In this document: one piece after another, positions 9,525 through 18,036 of the stretch
Layout of the letters: every line of letters starts with the position of its first letter
How positions within the stretch are numbered: position 1 is the first letter of the stretch
Assembly (NCBI RefSeq): GCF_014534655.1
Contig: NZ_JACVVD010000001.1
Coordinates: forward strand, 682,001 to 746,000
DNA from: Paenibacillus sedimenti
GTDB lineage: Bacteria; Bacillota; Bacilli; Paenibacillales; NBRC-103111
Length of the DNA: 64,000 bases
Reading direction: 5' to 3'
The notes under the pieces: model-generated
The model's input: only the letters and a program-made list of their open reading frames with translations
Database searches by the model: none
Told to the model about the DNA's origin: nothing
Program-made: the position numbers and the translations under genes

Positions 9525-9707
9525 ATGGCTGACAACCAGCAGGTGACATCTTTTGTCGTGCGCTTTAGCCCGATGGGACAGGAAGAGCTTCCGGAGTCGA
9601 AACGATGGCGTATTCGGGTGACGCATGTGCAGGGCCAGGAAGAAATGACAGTGTCTTCGATGGAAGAGCTGTGTGAATTAATGGAACAAATATTGAAGCG
9701 AGGTTAG
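9525..9707 (+). CDS. Small protein of unknown function (60 aa) in the liv-type cluster
   Basis: Predicted 60-aa acidic protein with no signal or membrane segment. Two hydrophobic stretches (TSFVVRF and WRIRVTHVQG) and a final amphipathic helix (SMEELCELMEQIL) suggest a beta-beta-alpha fold. GGGAGGG at 9508-9514 is a good ribosome site 10 bp before the ATG. It starts 2 bp after livM stops and ends 5 bp before the KASIII-like gene, so it is co-transcribed and very likely real. The TSFVVRF...WR...HVQ pattern recalls a family of small bacterial proteins I cannot name with certainty. Confidence 0.72.
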   Translation: MADNQQVTSFVVRFSPMGQEELPESKRWRIRVTHVQGQEEMTVSSMEELCELMEQILKRG

Positions 9708-9712
9708 CGGGG

Positions 9713-10732
9713 ATGATAACCTATTCAGATTCGAAAATCGGCATTCTCGGTACGGGGATTTACATCCCCGAGCATGTCATAACGGCTGGGGAAATTGCCG
9801 AAGCTTCCGGCATTCCAGAGCATGTTGTGCGCACGAAGCTCGGGATTACGCAGAAGCTGGTTCCCGGCGAAGAGGATCACAGTTGTGCGATGGGCATTCG
9901 GGCCGCAAAAGCTGCTCTGGACAAAACGGGCTTGGATCCAGCAGAAATTGATCTGGTAATTTACATCGGCGAGGAATATAAGGAGTATCCCGTATGGACG
10001 GCAGCACTCAAGCTGCAGCATGAGATTGGCGCAGTTAACGCCTGGGGGTTTGATGCGGCTTTGCGCTGCAGCACGACGGTTATGGCGCTTAAGGTCGCGA
10101 AGAGCATGATGCTGGGTGATCCGGCGATCCGAACCGTTCTCTTGGCTGGCGGTTATCGCAACGGGGATCTCATTGATTACAAAAATCCGCGCACGCGTTT
10201 TATGTTTAATCTGTCGGCAGGAGGTGGGGCAGTCCTGCTGCGCAAGGGGCTGGAACGGAACCTTCTGTTGGAAAGCGCAATAATGACGGACGGGTCATTT
10301 TCGGAGGATGTCGTTATTCCAGGCGGAGGTACGAAACGCAGCGATGACGGGTTGGAACGGCTCGGATTCGGCTGCTTCGACGTACCTGATCCGGAAGGCA
10401 TGAAGGAACGGCTGGAACAGAAATCAATGGCCAACTTCCTGGCTGTCGTTCGTTCTTCACTTGAGCGCAGCGGGTATATCGAGCAAGACATCGATTACAT
10501 CGGCATTTTGCACATGAAAAAATCGGCCCATGATTATGTGTTGAGCGAGCTCGGTCTCCGAGAGGATCAATCCATCTATTTGAGCGACTATGGGCACATG
10601 GGGCAGATCGATCAAATTTTATCGCTGGACCTGGCTATTAAATCAGGTCAAATTAAGCCAGGATCCGTGGTCGTTCTTGTAAGCGCAGGGATTGGCTACG
10701 CTTGGGGCGCAACTACATTGAGATGGGGGTAG
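9713..10732 (+). CDS. KASIII-like (FabH/HMG-CoA synthase fold) condensing enzyme
   Basis: Thiolase-fold enzyme of 339 aa. The active Cys is at 119 (ALRCSTTVM), a likely catalytic His at 267 (GILHMKKSAH), and the C-terminus AGIGYAWGATTLRWG matches FabH. The third catalytic position, Asn in FabH (YGN), appears here as His295 in DYGHMG, so the enzyme is unlikely to be a housekeeping FabH. Family members condense, cleave or transfer acyl-CoA or acyl-ACP groups. Next to a CoA ligase, a hydrolase and an SDR it probably acts on the imported, CoA-activated acid (inference). The start ATG overlaps nothing and sits 5 bp after the 60-aa gene. Confidence 0.85.
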   Translation: MITYSDSKIGILGTGIYIPEHVITAGEIAEASGIPEHVVRTKLGITQKLVPGEEDHSCAMGIRAAKAALDKTGLDPAEIDLVIYIGEEYKEYPVWTAALKLQHEIGAVNAWGFDAALRCSTTVMALKVAKSMMLGDPAIRTVLLAGGYRNGDLIDYKNPRTRFMFNLSAGGGAVLLRKGLERNLLLESAIMTDGSFSEDVVIPGGGTKRSDDGLERLGFGCFDVPDPEGMKERLEQKSMANFLAVVRSSLERSGYIEQDIDYIGILHMKKSAHDYVLSELGLREDQSIYLSDYGHMGQIDQILSLDLAIKSGQIKPGSVVVLVSAGIGYAWGATTLRWG

Positions 10733-10739
10733 ATGGACA

Positions 10740-11633
10740 ATGAACAATGTGGAATTGAAATCCGTGGAGCTTAGTAACGGGGAAACCCTAGTTTATCGGG
10801 TACGATCAGGCGGAGAAGATCCGCTCTTGCTAGTACACGGAAATATGTCGTCATCTGTGTTCTTCGATGTGCTTTTTGAAGCCTTAGACCCTAGATTTCA
10901 GGTCGTTGCCGTTGATTTACGAGGGTTTGGGCTTTCCTCTTACCGGACTCCAATACACCGAATCGAGGATTTCGCGGAAGATTTATTGCTGTTCGCAGAC
11001 GACGTGGGACTAAGTGAATTTTCCATTCTTGGCTGGTCGACAGGCGGCGGAGCAGCGCTTCAACTAGCTTCGATGATCCCTGACCGTGTTCGATCTGTCA
11101 TTCTGATGGCTTCGATGTCGACAAGAGGCTACCCGTTCTATGGTCCCGAGTCCGGCGAGGCCGGAACTCAGCCGCAACGTCTTACGACTTGGGAGGAAAT
11201 AGCGGCTCAAGAAAAAACGCAGGTGATGTCGGGAGCCATCGAACGGGGAGACAAAGCTTTCTTGCGCGCCGTATTCGATGCCGCCGTGTTCACTAATGCT
11301 AAGCCGTCCGACGACCGATACGAAGCTTACTTGGATGAAATGCTGCTGCAGCGCAATTTAGTGGATGTGTATCATGCGCTGAATGTATTCAATATGACCG
11401 ACGAACCGCATGAATGCTCGCCGGGAACCGGGGCGCTAAGCCGAGTGAGCTGTCCGGTGCTCTGTGTGCAAGGAACGGATGACCTTGTCATTACCCGTCT
11501 AATGACAGAAGAACTTGTACACGATTTAGGAGACAGACTGAAATTAGTAGAGGGGCATAGATTTGGCCATGCACCGCAAATCGATGATGCCGAGTGGCTA
11601 GCGCGAGAAATCGCACAATTTGTTTTGAAGTAG
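10740..11633 (+). CDS. Alpha/beta-fold hydrolase
   Basis: 297-aa alpha/beta hydrolase. The oxyanion-loop HGN is near residue 34 (LLVHGNMSSS), the nucleophile elbow is GWSTGGG (Ser about 102), the acid is in VQGTDDLV, and the final His is in EGHRFGHAPQ. It has no signal peptide and should be cytoplasmic. It lies 7 bp after the KASIII-like gene and directly before the SDR. Likely a thioesterase, lactonase or C-C hydrolase of the same pathway; the exact reaction cannot be read from sequence. Confidence 0.87.
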   Translation: MNNVELKSVELSNGETLVYRVRSGGEDPLLLVHGNMSSSVFFDVLFEALDPRFQVVAVDLRGFGLSSYRTPIHRIEDFAEDLLLFADDVGLSEFSILGWSTGGGAALQLASMIPDRVRSVILMASMSTRGYPFYGPESGEAGTQPQRLTTWEEIAAQEKTQVMSGAIERGDKAFLRAVFDAAVFTNAKPSDDRYEAYLDEMLLQRNLVDVYHALNVFNMTDEPHECSPGTGALSRVSCPVLCVQGTDDLVITRLMTEELVHDLGDRLKLVEGHRFGHAPQIDDAEWLAREIAQFVLK

Positions 11634-11654
11634 TTGAAAGGGATGAGCGGGAGT

Positions 11655-12395
11655 ATGCGTTTAGCTGAGAAAGTGGCGATTGTTACAGGCGGCGGCAGCG
11701 GAATTGGGAAGGAAGCAAGCAAGCTGTTCGCACGTGAAGGTGCAAAGGTCGTTGTTGCAGAGTTTAACGAGCATGCCGGGCAGGACACCGTTCAAACGAT
11801 CCGTGAAACCGGTGGAGAAGCTCTTTTTATTCAAGTGGACGTATCCGACTTGGATAGCGTCGAGCGCATGGCCGCACAGGTCATCGAACAGTTCGGCCAG
11901 ATCGACATATTGATCAATAATGCGGGCATTACGCAAGACGCCATGCTGTCCAAAATGACGCCGGAGCAATGGCACCGGGTCCTGAATGTTAATTTGAACG
12001 GCGTATTTTATTGTACGCGTACAGTGGCTCCGCATATGGTAAAACGGGGCAGCGGGAAGATCATTAATACTTCGTCCATCGTAGGCGTCCAGGGAAATAT
12101 GGGGCAAACCAATTATGCCGCAGCCAAAGCGGGCGTCATTGGCGTGACGAAGACGTGGGCGAAAGAGCTTGGTTTTAAAGGGATTACGGTGAACGCGGTA
12201 GCGCCTGGCTACGTGGAGACAGGCATGGTTGCGACAGTCCCCGAAAAGGTGCTGCAAGGGATGCTGGAGAAGGTGCCTTTGCGGCGATTAGGCAAGCCTT
12301 CGGACATCGCTAACGCTTATTTGTTCTTAGCATCGTCTGAGGCCGATTACGTGAATGGCACCGTTCTGGAAGTGAACGGCGGTTTATCGATCTGA
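11655..12395 (+). CDS. SDR-family 3-oxoacyl reductase (FabG-like)
   Basis: Classical short-chain dehydrogenase of about 246 aa. The cofactor motif is TGGGSGIG, followed by NNAG, the catalytic Ser in NTSSIVG and YAAAK. Residues are close to FabG, which reduces beta-ketoacyl thioesters with NAD(P)H. The start is uncertain: ATG at 11655 has AAAGGG about 12 bp upstream, while ATG 11643 and TTG 11634 are also in frame. It is last in the cluster and followed by a terminator, so it may reduce the product of the KASIII-like enzyme. Confidence 0.88.
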   Translation: MRLAEKVAIVTGGGSGIGKEASKLFAREGAKVVVAEFNEHAGQDTVQTIRETGGEALFIQVDVSDLDSVERMAAQVIEQFGQIDILINNAGITQDAMLSKMTPEQWHRVLNVNLNGVFYCTRTVAPHMVKRGSGKIINTSSIVGVQGNMGQTNYAAAKAGVIGVTKTWAKELGFKGITVNAVAPGYVETGMVATVPEKVLQGMLEKVPLRRLGKPSDIANAYLFLASSEADYVNGTVLEVNGGLSI

Positions 12396-12422
12396 TCCGT
12401 TGCACAATCGCATAGCAAAGCA

Positions 12423-12461
12423 AAAGACCTAAGGTGCTGGTGCTGCCCTCAGGTCTTTTTT
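12423..12461 (+). terminator. Rho-independent terminator of the liv-type cluster
   Basis: An AAAGACCT-n-AGG / CCT-n-AGGTCTTT stem with a short loop is followed by a run of T. It closes the plus-strand unit that began upstream of the window. Confidence 0.85.
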
Positions 12462-12686
12462 GTCGGTATGGTTGTTTCAGGGAGTCCCGGGATTGGCATC
12501 GTATCGTATCTATTGCCCTGGTGCTCGCTGCCGCAGTCGGTTTGAAACTGATATCATAAGTGTTGTATAAAAATAAAATTATTTTACAATGTTATTGCAT
12601 AATAATCGATTTAAATTATATAATATAAATAATTAGTAATGTAATAATACATTAATTGTTTTTTTATATTGAGGGGAGAGATGGTT

Positions 12687-12887
12687 ATGAGCAATTTGGC
12701 ACAATCGTCGATGAAGTTCGAAAGAAGAAAATTCACAAACCCTAGCGCCTATGATTTCCCAAGATCGGTTACAAGCCTTGCAGAACGAGGAGAACACGAC
12801 GAATGCGGGGAGACAGCCTTCTACCCCATGTCACCGCTATCTTTGACACTGTATTACGCATTTGATATTGAAGCGGAAATTGGATAA
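12687..12887 (+). CDS. Hypothetical small protein (66 aa)
   Basis: Not recognised. The ATG at 12687 is 8 bp from GAGGGGAG (12671-12678); an ATG at 12681 is too close to it. The gene stands alone between two terminators and has a very AT-rich leader (12560-12670) with a loose inverted repeat TTGTA...TACAA at about 12563-12589. The product is hydrophilic in the first half (KFERRKF, ERGEHDECGE) and more hydrophobic at the end (PMSPLSLTLYYAF). No signal peptide or known motif is seen. Confidence 0.55.
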   Translation: MSNLAQSSMKFERRKFTNPSAYDFPRSVTSLAERGEHDECGETAFYPMSPLSLTLYYAFDIEAEIG

Positions 12888-12921
12888 AACGCAGCTAAAT
12901 AAGTATTGTGATTAAATGTAA

Positions 12922-12950
12922 GGTCTGTCGAACATCGGCAGGCTTTTTTT
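12922..12950 (+). terminator. Rho-independent terminator after the 66-aa gene
   Basis: GTCTGTCGA / TCGGCAGGC is a 9-bp stem (two G-T pairs) with an ACA loop, followed by seven T. It supports the small upstream ORF as a real transcription unit. Confidence 0.8.
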
Positions 12951-12960
12951 GTTGTGCTGC

Positions 12961-13293
12961 ACGCTATCCCGTTGAGTCAGGGTCGAGAATGCACAAACGA
13001 TCTATGCTTGTTATCCCCTACGGTTAAGTACTGTTAATGAAGGAGTGCTAAGCCCCACTATCCCCTCGGCTCAGAGCCGAGACTGTTGGTTTACTTGCGC
13101 TCACTATGCTCTAGAATCCAAAGATTAATCGGGAAAATCGTGTTAATGTACTCTGTAGGGCAAAGGCGGCGTAATAACGCTGTTTTTCAGCGTTAAGTTT
13201 GAGGTCTGCCATTCATTCTGGAAGAAAACCTAGAAGAAAACCTGGTCGTAATTGGTTAGGGCTGAATTTGTTTCTGAGTGAATGGGATAGTGT
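12961..13293. mobile_element. 333-bp MITE-like element with inverted core repeats
   Basis: No gene is seen in 12888-13457. The left end ACGCTATCCCGTTGAGTCAG (12961-12980) and the reverse complement of the right end (13274-13293, ACACTATCCC...CTCAG) agree at 16 of 20 positions, so the segment has imperfect terminal inverted repeats. A further plus-oriented copy CACTATCCCCTCGGCTCAG is at 13056-13074, inside a 17-bp palindrome (13065-13081). An 8-bp perfect hairpin lies at 13175-13195, and an 11-bp direct repeat GAAGAAAACCT is at 13221 and 13233. The core is the same as in the arrays around the transposase-like gene at 45.8-46.7 kb. Confidence 0.55.
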
Positions 13294-13457
13294 CCAGTAG
13301 ATTGTAGCAAAGTTTAAATATTGAGCACCGGAAATATTATATAAAAAATAAAAAAATATATAATTTTATAAAACAGTATTGAACAATAGCAGACAATGTG
13401 TTATATATTATATTAATAACAACGAATTGTATTAATACATTGAAGGAGGAGACAACA

Positions 13458-13625
13458 ATGGATTGTCCAACATGTCAAGGTAATGGGGATTTGGAAGAAA
13501 TAAGAAGTACGGATGAACAATTTCAAAAAGAGGGGAACAGCATGAATTTCGGTAAAGACCGCGTACTGTGGCCGAACACCTGTCCCGTTTGTGGAGGCAG
13601 CGGATTTCTGGACGTATCCTTTTAA
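13458..13625 (+). CDS. Small double CxxCxGxG zinc-ribbon protein (55 aa)
   Basis: 55-aa protein with two DnaJ-type knuckles, CPTCQGNG at the N-terminus and CPVCGGSG near the C-terminus, enough to bind one zinc ion. AAGGAGGA at 13443-13450 fixes the ATG at 13458. A longer in-frame ORF from 13398 has no ribosome site. The AT-rich leader (13340-13440) shares TAATACATT with the leader of the gene at 12687. It lies 34 bp before aceA and is probably co-transcribed. No known role; it could be a zinc-dependent accessory or regulator of the glyoxylate genes (inference). Confidence 0.72.
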   Translation: MDCPTCQGNGDLEEIRSTDEQFQKEGNSMNFGKDRVLWPNTCPVCGGSGFLDVSF

Positions 13626-13659
13626 GCTATCCAAACTCAATTAAAGGAGTGTAATAAGC

Positions 13660-14937
13660 ATGAGCCAACAACGTCAAAGGGAACAATTGCAAGCAAGCTG
13701 GAATTCCAAACGATTCGAAGGGGTGACACGTCCTTACACCGCAGATGATGTTCTCCGTCTCCGCGGATCAGTGATGATCGAACAGACGCTGGCTGAGCAG
13801 GGCGCATGCAAGTTCTGGAAGCGGGTCAACGAGGAAGATTATGTGCCGGCGCTCGGAGCGCTTACAGGGAATCAAGCTGTACAGCAAGCAAAAGCAGGCC
13901 TTAAAGCGATTTATTTAAGCGGTTGGCAAGTAGCCGCAGATGCGAACTTATCCGGTCATATGTATCCCGATCAAAGTCTTTATCCTGCGAACAGCGTACC
14001 GAGCGTTGTAAAAAGAATTAATCAGGCCTTGCAGCGAGCCGATCAAATTCAGCATGCCGAAGGAAAAGGCGGAATTGATTTCTTCCTTCCGATCGTCGCT
14101 GATGCGGAAGCAGGGTTCGGCGGTCCTCTCAACGTATTCGAGCTCATGAAAAGCATGATTGAAGCGGGAGCGGCAGCCGTCCATTTCGAGGATCAGCTGT
14201 CTTCCGAAAAGAAATGCGGTCACTTGGGAGGCAAAGTGCTTCTGCCGACACAACAGGCAGTTAGAAACCTGATCGCAGCAAGGCTGGCGGCTGATGTGAT
14301 GGGTGTTGAGACGGTGCTGATCGCAAGGACGGACGCGAATGCGGCTAGTCTGCTTACAAGCGATATCGATGATAATGATAAGCCGTTCCTCACCGGCGAG
14401 CGCTCTCCTGAAGGTTTCTTCTATGTAAATGAGGGTCTCGATCAAGCGATTTCCCGAGGCCTTGCTTATGCGCCATATGCGGATATGGTCTGGTGCGAGA
14501 CGTCGGAGCCGAATTTGGAGGAAGCAAGGCGTTTTGCTGAAGCGATTCATGCGAAATTTCCGGGTAAGCTGCTCGCCTACAACTGCTCGCCTTCATTCAA
14601 TTGGAAGAAAAAACTTGATGAACCGACGATCGCCAAATACCAAAAAGAGCTCGGCAAGCTGGGCTATAAGTTCCAGTTCGTGACACTGGCAGGCTTCCAT
14701 GCGTTGAATCACAGCATGTTTGAGCTTGCAAACGATTATAAAGAACGCGGCATGGCGGCTTACTCCCAGTTCCAACAGTCGGAGTTCGCAAGCGAGGCCC
14801 GCGGTTATGAAGCGACACGCCATCAGCGTGAGGTAGGAACGGGGTACTTTGACGAGGTGTCTCAAGTCATTACGAGCGGTACTTCTTCGACAACGGCGCT
14901 CTCCGGCTCGACGGAAGCGGAACAATTTGCCCATTGA
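13660..14937 (+). CDS. aceA: Isocitrate lyase
   Basis: Cleaves isocitrate to glyoxylate and succinate, the first step of the glyoxylate shunt. The signature KKCGHLGGK with the catalytic Cys at about residue 186 is intact, as are DADAGFGG-like metal-binding residues ([10 protein letters not shown]) and the substrate loop YNCSPSFNW. The length of 425 aa matches bacterial enzymes. AAAGGAG at 13644-13650 precedes the ATG. aceB follows after 18-27 bp, forming an aceAB operon for growth on acetate or fatty acids. Confidence 0.97.
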   Translation: MSQQRQREQLQASWNSKRFEGVTRPYTADDVLRLRGSVMIEQTLAEQGACKFWKRVNEEDYVPALGALTGNQAVQQAKAGLKAIYLSGWQVAADANLSGHMYPDQSLYPANSVPSVVKRINQALQRADQIQHAEGKGGIDFFLPIVADAEAGFGGPLNVFELMKSMIEAGAAAVHFEDQLSSEKKCGHLGGKVLLPTQQAVRNLIAARLAADVMGVETVLIARTDANAASLLTSDIDDNDKPFLTGERSPEGFFYVNEGLDQAISRGLAYAPYADMVWCETSEPNLEEARRFAEAIHAKFPGKLLAYNCSPSFNWKKKLDEPTIAKYQKELGKLGYKFQFVTLAGFHALNHSMFELANDYKERGMAAYSQFQQSEFASEARGYEATRHQREVGTGYFDEVSQVITSGTSSTTALSGSTEAEQFAH

Positions 14938-14964
14938 GGTCACCAATCAAAGGAGATGAGGTCA

Positions 14965-16560
14965 TTGATCGATCAAACACTGCCAATGGGGATAGAGCTT
15001 CGAGGCTCTTCTAACCGTGGAGAGCAGATTCTTACCCCGGAAGCATTGGAATTCGCAGCAGAGCTAGAGCGAACGTTCGGAGCCAGAAGGCGCGAGCTTC
15101 TGGAGCAGCGCAGCTTGAGACAAAGCTGTATTGACGCCGGCGAACTGCCGGATTTTATGGAAGAAACGGCACATATCCGCGAAAGCGATTGGCATGTTGC
15201 CCCGATTCCTGCCGATCTTCAAGACCGGCGCGTCGAGATTACAGGCCCAGCCGGCGACCGTAAAATGGTAATTAACGCCTTCAACTCGGGAGCGTTCGTC
15301 TATATGGCCGATTTTGAAGACGCTAACTCACCGACATGGGAGAACACGGTACAAGGGCAAGTGAACTTGCAGGATGCCGTTCGCAGAACAATTTCATTCT
15401 CAAGTCCTGAAGGGAAAATTTACCGGTTGCTGGACCGCGCCGCTGTATTGAAAGTTCGTCCTCGCGGTTGGCATCTCGAAGAGAAGCACATGCTTGTTGA
15501 CGGTAAGGCTATATCAGGTTCGTTGTTTGATTTTGGACTTTTCTTTTTTCATAATGCGAAAGAGTTGATTCAGCAAGGAAGCGGCCCGTATTTTTACTTG
15601 CCGAAGCTGGAAAGCCATCATGAAGCGCGACTTTGGAATGACGTGTTCGTATTTGCCCAGCAGAGGCTCGGCATCCCGCAAGGCACGATCAAAGCAACCG
15701 TGCTGATCGAAACGATTGTCGCCGCTTTTGAAATGGATGAAATATTGTATGAACTTCGCGAGCATAGCGCCGGCCTGAACTGCGGCCGTTGGGACTATAT
15801 TTTCAGTTATATCAAAAAGCTGCGGAAGCAGCCGCATGTGATCGTTCCGGACCGCGCACTGGTCACGATGGAGTCGCCTTTTATGAAAGCTTACTCGCTG
15901 CTCGCCATTCAAACATGCCATAAGCGCCACGCGCCCTGTATCGGCGGGATGGCTGCACAGATTCCCGTGAAGAACGACCCGCAAGCTAATGTTGAGGCAA
16001 TGGCGAAAGTAAGGGCCGATAAGCTTCGCGAGGTGATGAACGGCCATGACGGTACGTGGGTGGCGCATCCGGGGCTGGTGCCTGTGGCGAAAGCGGTGTT
16101 TGACGAGCATATGCCGGCAGCGAACCAAGTGGAACGACAGCTTCCGGACATCCGAATTACGGCAAGTCAACTGCTGGAGGTGCCGCAAGGACCGATTACG
16201 GAGAAGGGAATTCGGACGAACGTCAGCGTAGGGATACAATACTTAGAAGCTTGGCTGCGGGGCTTCGGCGCCGTTCCCATCCATAATTTGATGGAAGACG
16301 TGGCTACAGCAGAAATATCCCGCGCCCAGCTGTGGCAGTGGGTTCATCATCCCAAAGGGATTATGGAAGACGGGCGCGAAGTTACGGCGGATCTATTCCA
16401 ACAAATTCAATTTGACGAAATGGAGAAGATCAAAACGCAGCTTGGCGAGGAGGAACTCCAGCAAAGAAAGTTTGATCTGGCTGGCGCGCTTTTTACACAG
16501 ATGACGGTGTCGTCGGAATTTGAGTCCTTTTTAACCGAGCAGGGGTACCGATATATTTGA
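14965..16560 (+). CDS. aceB: Malate synthase A
   Basis: Condenses glyoxylate with acetyl-CoA to malate, the second step of the glyoxylate shunt. The signature YMADFEDANSPTWEN and the catalytic block PKLESHHEARLWNDVF are present, and the total length of about 531 aa is normal. The start is TTG at 14965, 9 bp from AAAGGAG (14949-14955); the in-frame ATG at 14956 directly abuts that ribosome site and is unlikely. It is the second gene of aceAB and ends at a strong terminator. Confidence 0.96.
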   Translation: MIDQTLPMGIELRGSSNRGEQILTPEALEFAAELERTFGARRRELLEQRSLRQSCIDAGELPDFMEETAHIRESDWHVAPIPADLQDRRVEITGPAGDRKMVINAFNSGAFVYMADFEDANSPTWENTVQGQVNLQDAVRRTISFSSPEGKIYRLLDRAAVLKVRPRGWHLEEKHMLVDGKAISGSLFDFGLFFFHNAKELIQQGSGPYFYLPKLESHHEARLWNDVFVFAQQRLGIPQGTIKATVLIETIVAAFEMDEILYELREHSAGLNCGRWDYIFSYIKKLRKQPHVIVPDRALVTMESPFMKAYSLLAIQTCHKRHAPCIGGMAAQIPVKNDPQANVEAMAKVRADKLREVMNGHDGTWVAHPGLVPVAKAVFDEHMPAANQVERQLPDIRITASQLLEVPQGPITEKGIRTNVSVGIQYLEAWLRGFGAVPIHNLMEDVATAEISRAQLWQWVHHPKGIMEDGREVTADLFQQIQFDEMEKIKTQLGEEELQQRKFDLAGALFTQMTVSSEFESFLTEQGYRYI

Positions 16561-16566
16561 ACAAAG

Positions 16567-16599
16567 GACAGGGCCTTGTTGAAGGCTCCTGTCTTTTTT
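16567..16599 (+). terminator. Rho-independent terminator of aceAB
   Basis: GACAGG-GCCTT / AAGGC-(T)-CCTGTC forms an 11-bp stem with one bulged T and a GTTG loop, followed by six T. Confidence 0.9.
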
Positions 16600-16656
16600 C
16601 GTTGTACTGTATTATAATTGTTAAATGTTATAGAACAGTTCAGCGAGGTGTGAACA

Positions 16657-17985
16657 ATGAATTCGGGCCACTCGGAGCTCCATACGAAACATGAACAAAT
16701 TACGAAATATATTGAATCTTTGCCCGTCGGTACGAAGCTATCCGTTCGGCAAATCGCGCAGGACCTCGATGTGAGCGAGGGAACGGCCTATCGCGCCATC
16801 AAGGAAGCTGAGAATATCGGGCTGGTCAGTACGAAAAGGCGTATCGGCACCATTCGAATGGAGAAGAAAGAAGAGCCGGTTATTGATAAATTAACGTTCG
16901 CTGAAATCGTGAATGTGGTGGAAGGCGTTGTATTGGGCGGGGTCACAGGCATCAACAAATCGCTGAATAAATTCGTCATTGGCGCTATGCAGCTGGAAGC
17001 GATGCTCAAATATATAGAATCCGGCAATCTCCTCATTGTCGGAAACCGGGTGCAAGCTCATATGTGCGCGCTAAGTCAGGGGGCAGGCGTACTAATCACT
17101 GGTGGATTCGACACGACACCCGAAGTGAAAGAGCTGGCTGATGAATTGCAGTTGCCCATCATCGGCAGTTCGTTCGATACGTTTACCGTTGCGACCATGA
17201 TCAACCGCGCTATGGAAGATCGGCTCATTAAGAAAAAGATCATGATCGTGGAGGATATCGTACGTCAAGATAGTCCTGTGTATTCACTACTAGCCACGAA
17301 TACGGTCAAAGAAATGCAAAAACTCGTCGAGGAAACGACGCATACGAGATATCCTGTGGTCGACGAGCATCAGATGCCTGTCGGCATGATTACGACCAAA
17401 GACATTATCGGCGCGAAGCCTACTCAACCCATCGGGTCGTTGATGACGCCGAATCCGCTTATGATCAGCATAAAAACATCCGTGGCCTCTGCAGGCCACA
17501 TGATGGTGTGGGAAGGGATTGAATTGTTGCCCGTCATCGACACGGATCGAAAAATGATCGGGGTTATATCCCGCAAAGATGTCATGAAGGCGATGCAGCA
17601 CATGCAAAGACAACCGCAAAACGCCGAGACGTTTGAGGTGCAAATCTATGCGGGCATCGAAGAGCTGCGGGATGCCGAAGGCAAGCTGTATTTTAAAGGG
17701 GTTGTCACACCGCAAATGACCAGTTTCGAAGGACTGGTCTCAGAGGGTATACTAACCACAATCATGATTCGAGCGGCCTATCGGACGGTTCAAGAGCAGA
17801 AAAAAGGTGACCTCATCCTTGACAGCTCCTCGAGCTATTTTTTGGTTCCTCTGCAAATCGATGATGTCATCGAAATTGTGCCGTCCATCGTGGAGATGAG
17901 CCGCAGATTTTGTAAGATCGATATGGAAATTGTAGCGAATGGCACGCGTGTGGCAAGATCGATGTTTACGGCGCGCATTTTGTGA
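16657..17985 (+). CDS. ytoI: YtoI-like HTH/DRTGG/CBS/hotdog regulatory protein
   Basis: 442 aa with the domain order of Bacillus YtoI: a GntR-like winged helix (about 18-70), a DRTGG domain (about 80-185), two CBS domains (about 190-310, with SPVYSLLATNTV and PIGSLMTPNPLMI) and a C-terminal hotdog (4HBT-like) domain from about 330. The CBS pair suggests binding of an adenine nucleotide that controls the HTH or hotdog part. Its function is not established. GAGGTG precedes the ATG. It forms a single-gene unit between the aceAB terminator and a bidirectional terminator. Confidence 0.85.
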   Translation: MNSGHSELHTKHEQITKYIESLPVGTKLSVRQIAQDLDVSEGTAYRAIKEAENIGLVSTKRRIGTIRMEKKEEPVIDKLTFAEIVNVVEGVVLGGVTGINKSLNKFVIGAMQLEAMLKYIESGNLLIVGNRVQAHMCALSQGAGVLITGGFDTTPEVKELADELQLPIIGSSFDTFTVATMINRAMEDRLIKKKIMIVEDIVRQDSPVYSLLATNTVKEMQKLVEETTHTRYPVVDEHQMPVGMITTKDIIGAKPTQPIGSLMTPNPLMISIKTSVASAGHMMVWEGIELLPVIDTDRKMIGVISRKDVMKAMQHMQRQPQNAETFEVQIYAGIEELRDAEGKLYFKGVVTPQMTSFEGLVSEGILTTIMIRAAYRTVQEQKKGDLILDSSSSYFLVPLQIDDVIEIVPSIVEMSRRFCKIDMEIVANGTRVARSMFTARIL

Positions 17986-17990
17986 AAGTA

Positions 17991-18036
17991 AAAGAACCGC
18001 CCCTTAGCGACGTGTTAAGGGGCGGTTCTATATTAA
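17991..18036. terminator. Bidirectional terminator between ytoI-like gene and sensor kinase
   Basis: A perfect 14-bp stem, AGAACCGCCCCTTA (17993-18006) with TTAAGGGGCGGTTCT, lies between convergent genes. On the minus strand it is followed by TTCTTTTAC. Confidence 0.88.

Noticed and set aside
13175-13195. Perfect 8-bp hairpin with T5 loop as a terminator
   Set aside because: No T run follows the stem and no gene ends nearby; more likely part of the MITE-like element.
15514-16239. 241-aa minus-strand open frame
   Set aside because: Lies wholly opposite aceB, with no ribosome site and no recognisable protein pattern.
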